Origin: Atlantibacter hermannii
GTDB taxonomy: Bacteria; Pseudomonadota; Gammaproteobacteria; Enterobacterales; Enterobacteriaceae
Direction of reading: 5' to 3'
Assembly (NCBI GenBank): GCA_900635495.1
Contig: LR134136.1
Coordinates: 4,278,001-4,342,000 of the forward strand
Length of the DNA: 64,000 nucleotides
The notes under the pieces are model-generated. The model ran no database searches. It saw only the letters and a program-made list of their open reading frames with translations, and was not told the DNA's origin. This document shows, piece by piece, positions 28,573 to 37,875 of the stretch. The translations under genes and the position numbers were made by a program. How positions within the stretch are numbered: the first letter of the stretch is position 1; the number at the start of each line of letters is the position of its first letter.

Positions 28573-28596
28573 AAAAAACCCCGCCGAAGCGGGGTT
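28573..28596 (-). terminator. Terminator of the tRNA operon
   Basis: AACCCCGC and GCGGGGTT form an 8-bp stem closed by a UUCG-type tetraloop, followed on the minus strand by six T. Confidence 0.9.
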
Positions 28597-28602
28597 CTAA
28601 AT

Positions 28603-28679
28603 TGGTCGGCGAGAGAGGATTCGAACCTCCGACCCACTGGTCCCAAACCAGTTGCGCTACCAAGCTGCGCTACTCGCCG
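28603..28679 (-). tRNA. proM: tRNA-Pro (TGG)
   Basis: The minus strand reads CGGCGAGTAGCGCAGCTTGG at its 5' end, with anticodon TGG in ACTGGTTTGGGACCAGT, the T-arm GGTTCGAATCC, and an encoded CCA. It is 77 nt and the last tRNA of the operon. Confidence 0.96.
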
Positions 28680-28718
28680 AATTACTGCTTTTTTTGAATT
28701 TTTAGTTCAATTCAATTG

Positions 28719-28805
28719 TGGTGCGAAGAGAGGGACTTGAACCCTCACGTCCGTTAAGACACTAACACCTGAAGCTAGCGCGTCTACCAATTCCGCCACC
28801 TTCGC
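28719..28805 (-). tRNA. leuT: tRNA-Leu (CAG)
   Basis: An 87-nt class II tRNA starting GCGAAGGTGGCGGAATTGGT, with anticodon CAG in the TTCAGGT loop, a long variable arm, and an encoded CCA. It is the third gene of the argX-hisR-leuT-proM operon. Confidence 0.95.
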
Positions 28806-28820
28806 ATCGCCACTAAATAA

Positions 28821-28897
28821 TGGGGTGGCTAATGGGACTCGAACCCACGACAACTGGAATCACAATCCAGGGCTCTACCAACTGAGCTATAGCCACC
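28821..28897 (-). tRNA. hisR: tRNA-His (GTG)
   Basis: A 77-nt tRNA starting GGTGGCTATAGCTCAGTTGG with the extra 5' G of tRNA-His, anticodon GTG in GGATTGTGATTCC, and an encoded CCA. Confidence 0.96.
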
Positions 28898-28952
28898 ACT
28901 GCAAATCTTTACGCGCTTTGTTCTACTTCACCGCTCAAGCGCCTCATTAAAA

Positions 28953-29029
<77 letters not shown>

Positions 29030-29050
29030 GTAGCGCCGTTGCGGAGGGGG

Positions 29051-29079
29051 ATACTACGGACTTCGCGCCCTGCTGTCTA
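29051..29079 (-). promoter_or_regulatory. Promoter of the argX-hisR-leuT-proM operon
   Basis: TAGACA (29074-29079) and TAGTAT (29051-29056) are spaced by 17 bp on the minus strand. They are followed by a GC-rich discriminator (CCCCCTCCGC), the usual mark of stringently controlled stable-RNA promoters. Confidence 0.75.
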
Positions 29080-29093
29080 GTGCTTTTTTTAAG

Positions 29094-29126
29094 AAAATGC
29101 GCGTTTGGTTATGCTTTGCGCATTTT
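29094..29126 (-). terminator. Probable yifK terminator
   Basis: AAAATGCGC and GCGCATTTT form a 9-bp stem with a 15-nt loop, directly downstream of the yifK stop. The following sequence (CTTAAAAAAAG) gives only a weak U-tract. Confidence 0.5.
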
Positions 29127-29131
29127 GTCGC

Positions 29132-30518
29132 TTATCTCTCCACTTTAGGCAGAGAATTGTGCCGATTGAGGCCAAATAGCGTGTAAGCCGCTGTGACCAG
29201 CAACAAAAATAGCGCCCCCACAATCAGCGACATGCGCGTATCTTCGTTAAATCCCATCCCGATTAGCACGCAAATCAGAAAGGCCATGGTCAGATAGTTC
29301 GCCCAGGGGAAAAACATCGAGCGGAACGGATGGCTCGCTATCGCCTGGCGATGAACATGGCGGAACCGCAACTGACTAATCAGGATCACAAACCAGGGCA
29401 CCATACCCGGCAAAACGCTGGCGCTATAAACGTACACGAATACACGCTGCGGGTTGGGGATGATGTAGTTAAGGCAGGAGCCCAGTAACAGAATAACGAT
29501 AGAAATCGCCACGCCTGCGACCGGAACACCATTCTTAGAAACCTTCCCGACTGCCGCCGGAAGCTGGCGGTTGTTCGAAAGCGCATAAAGCATACGTCCA
29601 CAGCTGTACATCCCACTGTTGCAACCTGACAGCGCCGCCGTCAGCACCACAAAGTTGATGATACCTGCCGCTGCGGTAATCCCGATTTTGGCAAACGTCA
29701 GGACGAAGGGGCTGCCGGTCGTGCCGATTTGATCCCACGGGAACAGCGTAACGATAACGAAGATGGCACCCACATAGAAAATGAGGATACGCCACAGCAC
29801 CTTACCGACGGCGCTACGCAGGGTAACCTGCGGATTTTTTGCTTCACCGGCGGTGATGCCGATCAGCTCTACGCCCTGATAAGACGCCACCACAATACAC
29901 AGCGCAGTTAAGAAGCCTTTCCAGCCGCCGGCAAAGAAGCCGCCGTGCGCTGTCAGGTTTGAGAAACCGACCGCCTGGCCGCCGTTGCCGAAGCCAAAAA
30001 AGATGACGCCCACACCAATAACGATCATCACAATAATCGTAGTGACTTTAATCATCGCGAACCAGAATTCAATTTCGCCATACAGTCGTACTGCCGCCAG
30101 GTTTGCCAGCGCCACTAAGCCCACGGCGATAAGCGCAGGTATCCACTGCGCCATTTCCGGGAACCAGTACTGCACATAAACCCCGATGGCGGTGATTTCC
30201 GATATCCCTACCGCCATCCACATAAACCAGTACGACCATGCCGTCAGGTAGCCAAAGAAGGGGCTCATATAGCAATGCGCGTAAACGGCGAATGACCCGG
30301 TGACCGGCTCAAGGAACAGCATTTCGCCCATCGAACGCATAATGAAGAACACAAACAGCCCGGCGATGATATACGCCAGCAGAACCGACGGACCGGCCCA
30401 TTTGAGGGTGCTTGCCGCTCCCATAAATAACCCGACGCCAATCGTGCCCCCCAGGGGCGATAAGTTCGATATGTCGTGACTCCAGCCCACGCTGAAGCTC
30501 AGATTTTTTCTCTGCCAT
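29132..30518 (-). CDS. yifK: Amino-acid permease YifK/ThrP (one frameshift)
   Basis: A twelve-helix APC-family permease. The E. coli orthologue transports threonine and serine with protons. The start is the ATG at 30518 (MAEKKSELQRGLESRHIELI). The frame breaks within the family signature at plus-strand G 30454-30457. Removing one base gives ALGGTIGVGLFMGAASTLKW and a total of 461 residues, as in E. coli. The leader contains a GcvB-type target at the ribosome site, in keeping with GcvB and Lrp control of yifK. It lies between the tRNA operon and the end of the ECA operon. Confidence 0.92.
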
Positions 30519-30528
30519 AAATCCTCAA

Positions 30529-30545
30529 TGTTGTGTTGTCGTTGC
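30529..30545 (-). promoter_or_regulatory. Probable GcvB sRNA target in the yifK leader
   Basis: GCAACGACAACACAACAT lies on the minus strand just before the ribosome site and ATG of yifK. CA-rich runs of this kind pair with the G/U-rich R1 region of GcvB, and yifK is a known GcvB target in Salmonella and E. coli. Confidence 0.6.
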
Positions 30546-30737
30546 TCCGGCTTTGCCGGTTATTGTTATCGTCAATGCCATAGGGTCATCGTGGCCCAGC
30601 CAGCTCATCAACGAGCATTAGCTGAATCATTCACGGCACTGCGTTGAAACCGCGCATGGTTTCCTAAATTTTCCGAAATGGCAAACGACGGATGAAAAAA
30701 ACAGAGAAAAGAAGAGAAACATAATGAGGAAAAAGCA

Positions 30738-30764
30738 AAACGGCGGAACTTTCGTCCGCCGTTT
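30738..30764 (-). terminator. Terminator of the enterobacterial common antigen operon
   Basis: AAACGGCGGA and TCCGCCGTTT form a 10-bp stem with a 7-nt loop, followed on the minus strand by TGCTTTTTCC. It is six bases past the wecG stop. Confidence 0.85.
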
Positions 30765-30769
30765 GAGAG

Positions 30770-31511
30770 TTAAAGATTGCCGGTATAGTGCCAGGCGAGA
30801 TACCGCAATAAACGGAGTTGCCGGGTGATACGGCTGGGTTGGCTCAGCAGACGGTAGAGCCATTCCAGGCCCAGGCGCTGCCACAGTTGCGGCGCGCGCT
30901 TTACGTGCCCGGTGAACACATCGTAAGTGCCGCCCACGCCCATGTAGAGTGCATCGGGATGCACCAGCCGACAGTCGCGCATAAACACTTCCTGGCGCGG
31001 TGAGCCCATCGCCACAGTGACAATACGTGCGCCGCTATCGCGAATACGCCCGAAAAGCGCCTGTTGCGACTCTGGCGTGAAATAACCGTCCTGCTCGCCG
31101 ACGATGTTGACCTGCCACTGCTGGCGTAGCTTCGCAGCCGTCTCATTAAGGACCTGGGGTTTTCCTCCGACCAGAAACACCGGGGTGCCCTCCTGCCCGG
31201 CGCGTTCCATGAGTGCTTCCCACAGATCGGCACCTGCTACCCGGGAAATTTTAGCCTGCGGGTATTTTTTACGGACCGAGCGCACCACGCTGATGCCATC
31301 CGCGTATTTGTATTCCGCCGCTTCAATTAAGGCCCGGATCTCCGCATCATCATTCAGCGTGAGCATTTTCTCCGGCGTTAATCGCCACCAGCGTTCCATA
31401 CTTCAGACGCCCCCCGGCATAGAGGTAATTAAGCGCATGCTGTTTATCACGCCAGCCGAGCAAATTTAGCCCGCGCAACGCGTAACGCGGCGCGTTATTG
31501 TCGTCAGTCAT
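30770..31511 (-). CDS. wecG: UDP-ManNAcA transferase WecG (one frameshift)
   Basis: Glycosyltransferase (GT26 family) that adds N-acetylmannosaminuronic acid to lipid I to form ECA lipid II at the cytoplasmic face. The C-terminal 200 residues are intact (YADGISVVRSVRKKYPQAKI, VTVAMGSPRQEVFMRDCRL). The start is the ATG at 31511 (MTDDNNAPRYALRGL). One extra base at 31372-31373 breaks LVAINA; removing it gives LVAINAEKMLTLNDD and 246 residues, the E. coli length. It is the last gene of the ECA operon. Confidence 0.92.
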
Positions 31512-31529
31512 CTGCTTCCTTATCCGAGA

Positions 31530-32882
31530 TTATGACCGGGCGGATAACGCCCTGATAGGTGAACGGCCTCTGCCACGAATCAACCCGGCACTTTCCAACA
31601 TCCAGTACAGCAATTTGGCGATCAGCAAACAGGCGCCGAAAACCACCATAAAAAACACTACGCGCGAGACGAAGGAATCAAGCCCTTCCCGGGCAAGCAC
31701 GATCATATTAAAGATGGCTCCGAAGCAGAAACTCTGCAAAATCGCCGCCTTATAACGATTCGTATCACTCATCCCGTGCTGATAAAGCCAGTCGAACCAC
31801 TTGATAATCAGCCCAACCACCACCGCGCCCAGCGGGATAAACCACACACCGCCCATCACCACCAGTGAGCCGATAAGCGTCGGGGAAATGGCCAGGCCGG
31901 AATGGTTATTCAGGACTTCCCAGGTAAAGTAGTTCGCCGTGTTCAACACAATCCCCGGGCGATCCGGCCACAGCCAGGTGGGGATAAAGACGTAAAAATC
32001 ACGGGCGATGGGCGCCAGCCCCTGGAAGTCGATGTTGTCGTAGTTCTGCAACAGCAGCGCCAGATTTTCCCAGGGCGAGAACGTGTCGCGGGTTAAATAG
32101 AGGAAGGTGTAAAACGCTTCATCGCCGCGCACATCAAGACCATAGCGTTTCAGGGCCAGCCAGAACATCCCAACAATCCCCATTGCGCCAGCCGCCACCA
32201 GCATCCACAGCGAAATCCAGCCGCGAATAATGCCGATAAACAGGAAGATCGCGAAAGCGATGATGATATTCGCCCGCGTACCGCCGACGATCGCATAGGT
32301 CAGTAGTCCAAACCCTACGGTGGCGATCAGGAAAAACAGCCAGTCCTGCACGCTTTGACGTAAAAAGTAGATGACCAGCATGGCCGGAATAAAGAAATAG
32401 AAGAAGCGCTTAAGCGCCACCCCTGAGACTTCGCTGGAGAAAATCTGGCTATACGAATGCAGGCGAAACAGCAAAAAGCCGTTGTGCATGAAAAAGATGC
32501 TCACGCTGACCAACGCCACCGTCATCAATAACATCCACGTTAACTGCGCTTCAACGCGGTTGACCGAGAAGAGCTCGCGTCCCGGCGCGTTCGTGCGCGG
32601 TCGTAGCCGGGTTTTATACGTCACGTAGTACATGCCATAAAAACACGCGGCGGCCAGTTGCGCCTGGAGCAGAACCTCCGCCGGCACCACGGCGACATCA
32701 AACCGGAAGACCAGTAGCGCCGTAAACGGGAAGCCAAAAAAGAAGGTCAGCAGGAACAGCAGCGAGAAGAAAATATTAAAGTTAAACCGCACCCGGCGAA
32801 ACTCAAACCAGGTGGTGGTGGTAATAAACAGCGTAGCCAGCAGCCAGACGATAAACAGGCCGCTAAACTGCAACAAACTCAT
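31530..32882 (-). CDS. wzyE: Enterobacterial common antigen polymerase
   Basis: Multi-helix inner-membrane Wzy polymerase that assembles ECA trisaccharide repeats in the periplasm. Hydrophobic helices occur along the whole chain. The conserved stretches VGGTRANIIIAFAIFLF and YLTRDTFSPWENLALLLQNY are visible. I chose the ATG at 32882, which gives 450 residues as in E. coli and overlaps the wecF stop by four bases. An in-frame upstream start at 32921 would place 13 residues inside wecF and is unlikely. Confidence 0.93.
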   Translation of the reverse strand: MSLLQFSGLFIVWLLATLFITTTTWFEFRRVRFNFNIFFSLLFLLTFFFGFPFTALLVFRFDVAVVPAEVLLQAQLAAACFYGMYYVTYKTRLRPRTNAPGRELFSVNRVEAQLTWMLLMTVALVSVSIFFMHNGFLLFRLHSYSQIFSSEVSGVALKRFFYFFIPAMLVIYFLRQSVQDWLFFLIATVGFGLLTYAIVGGTRANIIIAFAIFLFIGIIRGWISLWMLVAAGAMGIVGMFWLALKRYGLDVRGDEAFYTFLYLTRDTFSPWENLALLLQNYDNIDFQGLAPIARDFYVFIPTWLWPDRPGIVLNTANYFTWEVLNNHSGLAISPTLIGSLVVMGGVWFIPLGAVVVGLIIKWFDWLYQHGMSDTNRYKAAILQSFCFGAIFNMIVLAREGLDSFVSRVVFFMVVFGACLLIAKLLYWMLESAGLIRGRGRSPIRALSARS

Positions 32883-33955
32883 GGTGTCTCTCCTGCCGCC
32901 ACGCGTAACGCCTGATGCCATCCCGAAATATAGCCGGGCCGGAAAAAGGCGATTGTCGATTTATCCACCAGCGCCAGTTGACGTTGCGCTTCGCGAACAA
33001 CCGTTTCGTTAAGTATATCGTCGGTAAACAGAACCGGCAGATGCTGCTCGGTCATATCCTGCCAGAACGGATTTTCGCGGCTGAGCACACACGGAATACC
33101 GGCCTGAATCAACAGGCAAAGCGTGCCGATACCCTGCTGTCGGGCAAAAATGAAATAACCCAGGTCGCAACGCCTGAGCATGGCGAGATAATCATCAAAC
33201 GCCATCTGTTCACGCAGTACCTTCAGGTTATCAGCGCTGAATAACGTCAAACCAGCCTGCTCAACCTCGTCGATATAGGCCTGGTTGTTGGCTGGATAGC
33301 CCATCGGCACGATCACCTGGACGTTATCACCAAACTGCTTATGAACCGCACGCAGCGCTGCGATGTGTTCATTGCTGCGATCGCCCGAATTACCGACCAG
33401 GATGGTCAGCCTGTCGCCCATCGGCGCCTTTTCCAGCGAATTTAGCGAAGCGTCCATGCGGGTGGGGAAATAGAGCAGCGACCCGGGCACGCCCGGATTG
33501 CGTTGATGGAAATAATTCAGATCGCCGCGCGTGGCGAATACATGACCGACACGCTTTTGCGCCAGTCGACGCAGAAAATAGAACAGCCGAAATTTGATGC
33601 TGCGCGACGCTTCATACAGATCAGCGCCCCAGATGTGCCAGCTCACCTGCGAGGTTTTCAGCTTGCCGGTCAGAATGGCGATCCACAGCGACGCGTTGAA
33701 TTGCCCGTGGAAAAAGAATCGCCGGGTTCGGTCCTCGCGCGCTTGTGCGATCGCCGCGTCCGCCAGCGCCTTTTTAGTGGGGTAGCACGTTATCTCCAGC
33801 GCCGGATAGTTGCTTTGAAGCGAGGCGTCCTGCGAAACCACCAAAAAACGCCGGGCGTTTGCCCCCAGCGACGATAACTCATCATTGAAATAACGCAGGA
33901 CGGTGTGGTTATGGTGGGGAATGTCAGACCCCAAAATATGAATTAACGCGTTCAT
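32879..33955 (-). CDS. wecF: Fuc4NAc transferase WecF
   Basis: GT56 glycosyltransferase that adds 4-acetamido-4,6-dideoxygalactose to ECA lipid II, completing the trisaccharide on undecaprenyl pyrophosphate (lipid III). The 358 residues include FFHGQFN, HIWGADLYE, and FARQQGIGTLCLLIQAGIPC. The start at 33955 (MNALIHILGSDIPHH) overlaps the wzxE stop by four bases (ATGA). The open frame extends 81 codons further upstream into wzxE, but that part is not WecF-like. Confidence 0.93.
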   Translation of the reverse strand: MNALIHILGSDIPHHNHTVLRYFNDELSSLGANARRFLVVSQDASLQSNYPALEITCYPTKKALADAAIAQAREDRTRRFFFHGQFNASLWIAILTGKLKTSQVSWHIWGADLYEASRSIKFRLFYFLRRLAQKRVGHVFATRGDLNYFHQRNPGVPGSLLYFPTRMDASLNSLEKAPMGDRLTILVGNSGDRSNEHIAALRAVHKQFGDNVQVIVPMGYPANNQAYIDEVEQAGLTLFSADNLKVLREQMAFDDYLAMLRRCDLGYFIFARQQGIGTLCLLIQAGIPCVLSRENPFWQDMTEQHLPVLFTDDILNETVVREAQRQLALVDKSTIAFFRPGYISGWHQALRVAAGETP

Positions 33956-35202
33956 GCTTTCCTGCGCCAGAGTAAAAATACGCCACAACATAAAGTGAAA
34001 TAAACGATATAGGTCGCCATGTAAGCCTGCGCCGCGCCCAGTGCGCCATGAGCAGGTATCAGCCAGCGCGAAAACCCGGTAAGCAGCGCAAACTGACTGA
34101 TTTCCGCCAGGACATAAAAACGCAGCGACGCTTTGGCGATCACCAGATAGCCAAATACGTAAGCGCCCACTTTCAGCACATCGCCGACCAACTGCCATGC
34201 GAACAAATCACGCATGGCGGCGAATTTTACCGAAAACAGCAGCCAGATGGCGAAATCGCGTAATAACCAGACCGTAAAACTTGCCGCCGCGACGGCGGGA
34301 AGCACAAATTTCAGCGAGCGAACCACTTCACGGGTAATGTCTTCTTTGGCGGTTAATCGCGACAGCGTTGGCAGCAACCAGACGCTGAACGTGGCGGTGA
34401 TAAATTGCAGGTAGGCGTCAGAAATGGTGCTGACGCCCTGCCAGATACCGACTTCATCCCAGCTGTACTGCGCCGCCATCAGGTTTCGCATCATCACATA
34501 GGCGACAGGTAGCGTCACCGACGTCATCAGGGCCATCAGGGTGAATTTTGACAGCTGTCCGGCAAGGGCGGAATTCCAGCGCGGCTTCAGGTAACTAAAC
34601 GGCACATGTTCGCGTCGTTTCATCATCCATAGCGCCGGGAATACCACCAGCGCGGGCACCAGCGCCAGACCCAGCAACGCGCCTTCGTATCCGCCAAGCC
34701 GAAAGCAGAGATACCACGCGGCGACGCCAATAATGCTGCCGATGATCAGGGAGAGCGCGTTGCCTCGCGCATCGCGAAAGCCTTTCAGAATGGCCAGCGT
34801 CAGATTAGCCCAGGCGATGCCCATCTGAATAAACGCCACCAGCCGCACCACATTCTGGTAACGATCGTGGCCGAACAATCCCATGCTGATGGGTTGCGCC
34901 GCCAGTAAAAAAACCGCCGCTAACAGCGTTGAAAACCCCAACACCATTGCCGACGATGTGCGGGTGACCCGCTTTAACTGCTCAGGATCGTCATGATGCT
35001 GGGCAACCAGTTTAGTAACGCCATTAAAAATGCCCGCCCCTGCGAGGACGCCTAAAACGGTGATCAGCTGGCGAAAGTTTCCCGCCTGTCCGACCCCTTC
35101 CGGGCCGAAAGCCACCGCCAGCAGTTTAATGACCAGCAGACCGGCGGCAATCTTGATAAGTGTGGACGCTGCCGTCCACACCGACGCTTTAGCAAGGGAC
35201 AT
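33952..35202 (-). CDS. wzxE: ECA lipid III flippase
   Basis: MATE/Wzx-superfamily polysaccharide flippase that moves the undecaprenyl-linked trisaccharide across the inner membrane. It has 416 residues, the E. coli length, with about twelve hydrophobic helices and the conserved NFRQLITVLGVLAGAGIFNG near residue 42. It lies one base after wecE and overlaps wecF by four bases, within a tightly coupled part of the operon. No disruption is seen. Confidence 0.95.
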   Translation of the reverse strand: MSLAKASVWTAASTLIKIAAGLLVIKLLAVAFGPEGVGQAGNFRQLITVLGVLAGAGIFNGVTKLVAQHHDDPEQLKRVTRTSSAMVLGFSTLLAAVFLLAAQPISMGLFGHDRYQNVVRLVAFIQMGIAWANLTLAILKGFRDARGNALSLIIGSIIGVAAWYLCFRLGGYEGALLGLALVPALVVFPALWMMKRREHVPFSYLKPRWNSALAGQLSKFTLMALMTSVTLPVAYVMMRNLMAAQYSWDEVGIWQGVSTISDAYLQFITATFSVWLLPTLSRLTAKEDITREVVRSLKFVLPAVAAASFTVWLLRDFAIWLLFSVKFAAMRDLFAWQLVGDVLKVGAYVFGYLVIAKASLRFYVLAEISQFALLTGFSRWLIPAHGALGAAQAYMATYIVYFTLCCGVFLLWRRKA

Positions 35203-35203
35203 A

Positions 35204-36334
35204 TCAGGCGAAGTAACTTAACAGCGAATTGATCACGGTACGCTGGTTGAAAGGCGCGAGATTGTAGAACAGCGGTAGCCGCAGCAGCCGTTCGCTTTCA
35301 CGGGTGGTGAAGCGATCTTCGCCAAAGAATTCGCCAAATTTCTCGCCAGCCGGGCAGCTATGCAGCGGAATGTAGTGGAATACCGCCATGATTTCGGCCT
35401 CTTTCAGCCAGGCGATAAGATTACTGCGATCGTCGATATCGCGCAGTTTGATATAAAACATGTGCGCATTGTGCCCGCAGGTATCGGGAACAGTGGGTAG
35501 CTCAATGCGTCCGGCACGGGCCAGCGGTTCAAGCGCGTCATAATAGGTTTGCCACAGCGCCAGGCGCTGCTGGTTAATGCGATCCGCCGCTTCCAGTTGC
35601 CCCCAGAGATAGGCAGCCTGCAGGTCCGACATCAAGTAGCTGGAGCCAATATCGCGCCAGGTGTATTTATCCACCTGTCCCCGGAAAAACTGACTGCGGT
35701 TGGTGCCTTTTTCACGAATGATTTCTGCACGTTCGATCAGTTTGCGATCGTTGATAAGCGTCGCGCCGCCCTCACCGCCTGCGGTGTAGTTCTTGGTTTC
35801 ATGAAAGCTGAAACAACCAATATGGCCAATGGTGCCCAGCGCACGTCCTTTATACGTGGACATCACGCCCTGCGCCGCATCCTCCACCACAAACAGGTTA
35901 TGCTTGTCGGCGATAGCCATAATGGCGTCCATTTCGCAGGCCACGCCCGCATAATGAACCGGAACGATAGCGCGCGTTTTTTCCGTTATCGCCGCCTCAA
36001 TGAGCGTTTCGTCTATGTTCATGGTATCGGGGCGAAGATCGACAAACACGATATTCGCGCCACGCAATACAAACGCGTTGGCCGTGGACACAAAGGTGTA
36101 GCTCGGCATGATCACTTCGTCGCCGGGCTGAATATCCAGCAGCAACGCCGCCATTTCAAGAGACGCGGTGCAGGAGGGCGTCAGCAGAACTTTGGCGCTG
36201 CCGAAGCGATGCTCAAACCACTGCTGGCAGCGACGGGTAAAACCGCCGTCACCGCATAGTTTGCCGCTGCCCATCGCAGACTGCATATAGTCGATTTCCG
36301 TTCCAACCACCGGCGGAGCATTAAATGGGATCAT
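35204..36334 (-). CDS. wecE: dTDP-4-amino-4,6-dideoxygalactose transaminase
   Basis: PLP-dependent sugar aminotransferase (DegT/DnrJ/EryC1 family) making dTDP-Fuc4N for ECA. The PLP lysine is in SFHETKNYTAGGEGG and the cofactor-binding region VEDAAQGVMSTYKG precedes it. I chose the ATG at 36334 (MIPFNAPPVVGTEIDYMQ), which gives 376 residues as in E. coli. An in-frame start at 36460 would add 42 residues that overlap wecD. It is four bases downstream of wecD. Confidence 0.94.
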   Translation of the reverse strand: MIPFNAPPVVGTEIDYMQSAMGSGKLCGDGGFTRRCQQWFEHRFGSAKVLLTPSCTASLEMAALLLDIQPGDEVIMPSYTFVSTANAFVLRGANIVFVDLRPDTMNIDETLIEAAITEKTRAIVPVHYAGVACEMDAIMAIADKHNLFVVEDAAQGVMSTYKGRALGTIGHIGCFSFHETKNYTAGGEGGATLINDRKLIERAEIIREKGTNRSQFFRGQVDKYTWRDIGSSYLMSDLQAAYLWGQLEAADRINQQRLALWQTYYDALEPLARAGRIELPTVPDTCGHNAHMFYIKLRDIDDRSNLIAWLKEAEIMAVFHYIPLHSCPAGEKFGEFFGEDRFTTRESERLLRLPLFYNLAPFNQRTVINSLLSYFA

Positions 36335-36338
36335 TTTT

Positions 36339-37016
36339 TTACCTGTATAACCAGTAAGCGGCGCTTTCCACACTGGCACCGCTTGCAATGTAGCGACGAA
36401 TGGCGGCGCGGTTACCCATCTGGGTCGCCACGCGCAGCACACATGATTGTTGAATTTCACACCAGTGACGCGCCGCGTCCATCAGGACACGGCCCGCGCC
36501 ATAACCGCCTAACAAACCAATACGCGTTTCGCTGGCGTTCAGTTGGCGCAGGGTCACAAAGCCGCGAATCGCGCCATCAGCCTCACGCAGTACCAGACAG
36601 GTATGGTCAAAACTGCCGTTTACGGCGTTTGCCACCCACTGGGCGTAAAAACGACCGCTGGCCTCGGGCGCATACCACGGCGCGCGGAAACGGCTGGCAG
36701 CGAACAGGGAATTCGCCATCGCGCGAAGCGCAGGAATGTCACTGACTGACGCAGGCTGGAGCCCGACATCTGTATTCCCGACACCGACCTCCAGCACAAA
36801 ATCTATTTCGCCTTCGACGACCTGGAATTGCAGATGCTGCAAACCGTCCAGCCAGTCGGTGCGCTGGGCCGGGACTTTTGCCTGCAGACGAGGCCAGGCG
36901 GCTAACTGCCCCGCATCCAGTGGCGGCGCGTTATCGTCCAGGCGGAGTATGGCGGTATCCAGGCCGAAAAACCGGCTTTCCCACTCAAGGGGCTCAATAC
37001 TGGCGCGGACGGGCAC
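36339..37016 (-). CDS. wecD: dTDP-fucosamine acetyltransferase
   Basis: GNAT-family N-acetyltransferase that makes dTDP-Fuc4NAc, the third sugar donor of ECA. The acetyl-CoA region is visible as RIGLLGGYGAGRVLM, with RVATQMGNRAAIRRYIASGA after it. I chose the GTG at 37016 (read as MPVRASIEPL), which matches the E. coli N-terminus and has GGA eight bases upstream; this gives 225 residues. The first 23 bases overlap the end of rffH. Confidence 0.9.
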   Translation of the reverse strand: MPVRASIEPLEWESRFFGLDTAILRLDDNAPPLDAGQLAAWPRLQAKVPAQRTDWLDGLQHLQFQVVEGEIDFVLEVGVGNTDVGLQPASVSDIPALRAMANSLFAASRFRAPWYAPEASGRFYAQWVANAVNGSFDHTCLVLREADGAIRGFVTLRQLNASETRIGLLGGYGAGRVLMDAARHWCEIQQSCVLRVATQMGNRAAIRRYIASGASVESAAYWLYR

Positions 37017-37875
37017 GGAGTAATTCCAGCAAATATCGACCATAGCCCGTTTTGGAAAGGCGTTCAGCCGCGCGTTTTACGCTCTCGTCATCCAGCCAAC
37101 CGTTACGCCAGGCGATTTCTTCCAGGCAGGCGATTTTGAATCCCTGCCGCTTCTCAACGGTTTGCACGAAGGTGCTCGCCTCGATGAGGCTGTCATGCGT
37201 CCCTGTATCCAGCCACGCAAAGCCCCGGCCTAAAAGCTCAACCGACAGCGAGCCGTCTTCAAGATACATTTGATTAATCGAGGTAATTTCTAACTCACCA
37301 CGGTCGGAGGGCCGGACCTTTTTGGCGTATTCAACGACTTTCTCATCATAAAAATACAGGCCGGTCACCGCCCAGTTGGATTTTGGCTGTTCTGGCTTTT
37401 CTTCAATCGACAAAGCGCGGAAATTATCGTCAAACTCCACGACGCCAAAGCGCTCAGGATCCATTACCTGATACCCAAAAACTGTCGCCCCTGACGAACG
37501 GGCTGCCACCTGGCGCAGTTTTGGGCTAAATCCCTGCCCGAAAAAGATATTATCGCCCAGGACAAGACAGGACGGCTGCCCTTCCAGAAAGGTTTCACCG
37601 ATGATGAACGCTTGCGCAAGCCCGTCAGGGCTTGGCTGCTCAGCGTACTGGAGATCGATGCCAAAATCAGAACCATCGCCGAGCAGACGCTGATAGCTGC
37701 TTAAATCTTCAGGAGTGGTGATCAATAAAATTTCACGTATCCCCGCCAGCATCAACACCGATAGCGGGTAATAAATCATAGGTTTATCGTAAATGGGCAA
37801 CAGCTGCTTGGATACGCCACGCGTAATGGGATGCAGCCGCGTGCCGGAGCCGCCTGCCAGGATGATGCCTTTCAT
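36994..37875 (-). CDS. rffH: Glucose-1-phosphate thymidylyltransferase (ECA copy)
   Basis: Makes dTDP-glucose from glucose-1-phosphate and dTTP, feeding dTDP-Fuc4NAc synthesis. It has 293 residues and the nucleotidyltransferase signature MKGIILAGGSGTRLHPITRG, followed by KQLLPIYDKPMIYYPLS. It is a paralogue of rmlA, here within the ECA operon. The start overlaps the rffG stop by four bases. Confidence 0.95.
   Translation of the reverse strand: MKGIILAGGSGTRLHPITRGVSKQLLPIYDKPMIYYPLSVLMLAGIREILLITTPEDLSSYQRLLGDGSDFGIDLQYAEQPSPDGLAQAFIIGETFLEGQPSCLVLGDNIFFGQGFSPKLRQVAARSSGATVFGYQVMDPERFGVVEFDDNFRALSIEEKPEQPKSNWAVTGLYFYDEKVVEYAKKVRPSDRGELEITSINQMYLEDGSLSVELLGRGFAWLDTGTHDSLIEASTFVQTVEKRQGFKIACLEEIAWRNGWLDDESVKRAAERLSKTGYGRYLLELLRARPRQY

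Noticed and set aside
28349..28663. 104-codon open frame across the glmZ upstream region and tRNA-Pro
   Set aside because: It reads through a tRNA gene and its terminator; the region is explained by the glmZ control sites.
33956..34198. N-terminal extension of the wecF open frame
   Set aside because: It lies inside wzxE in another frame and bears no relation to WecF; the coupled ATG at 33955 is the start.
35549..36259. 236-codon open frame opposite wecE
   Set aside because: Antisense shadow; Arg/His-rich composition typical of reversed coding sequence.
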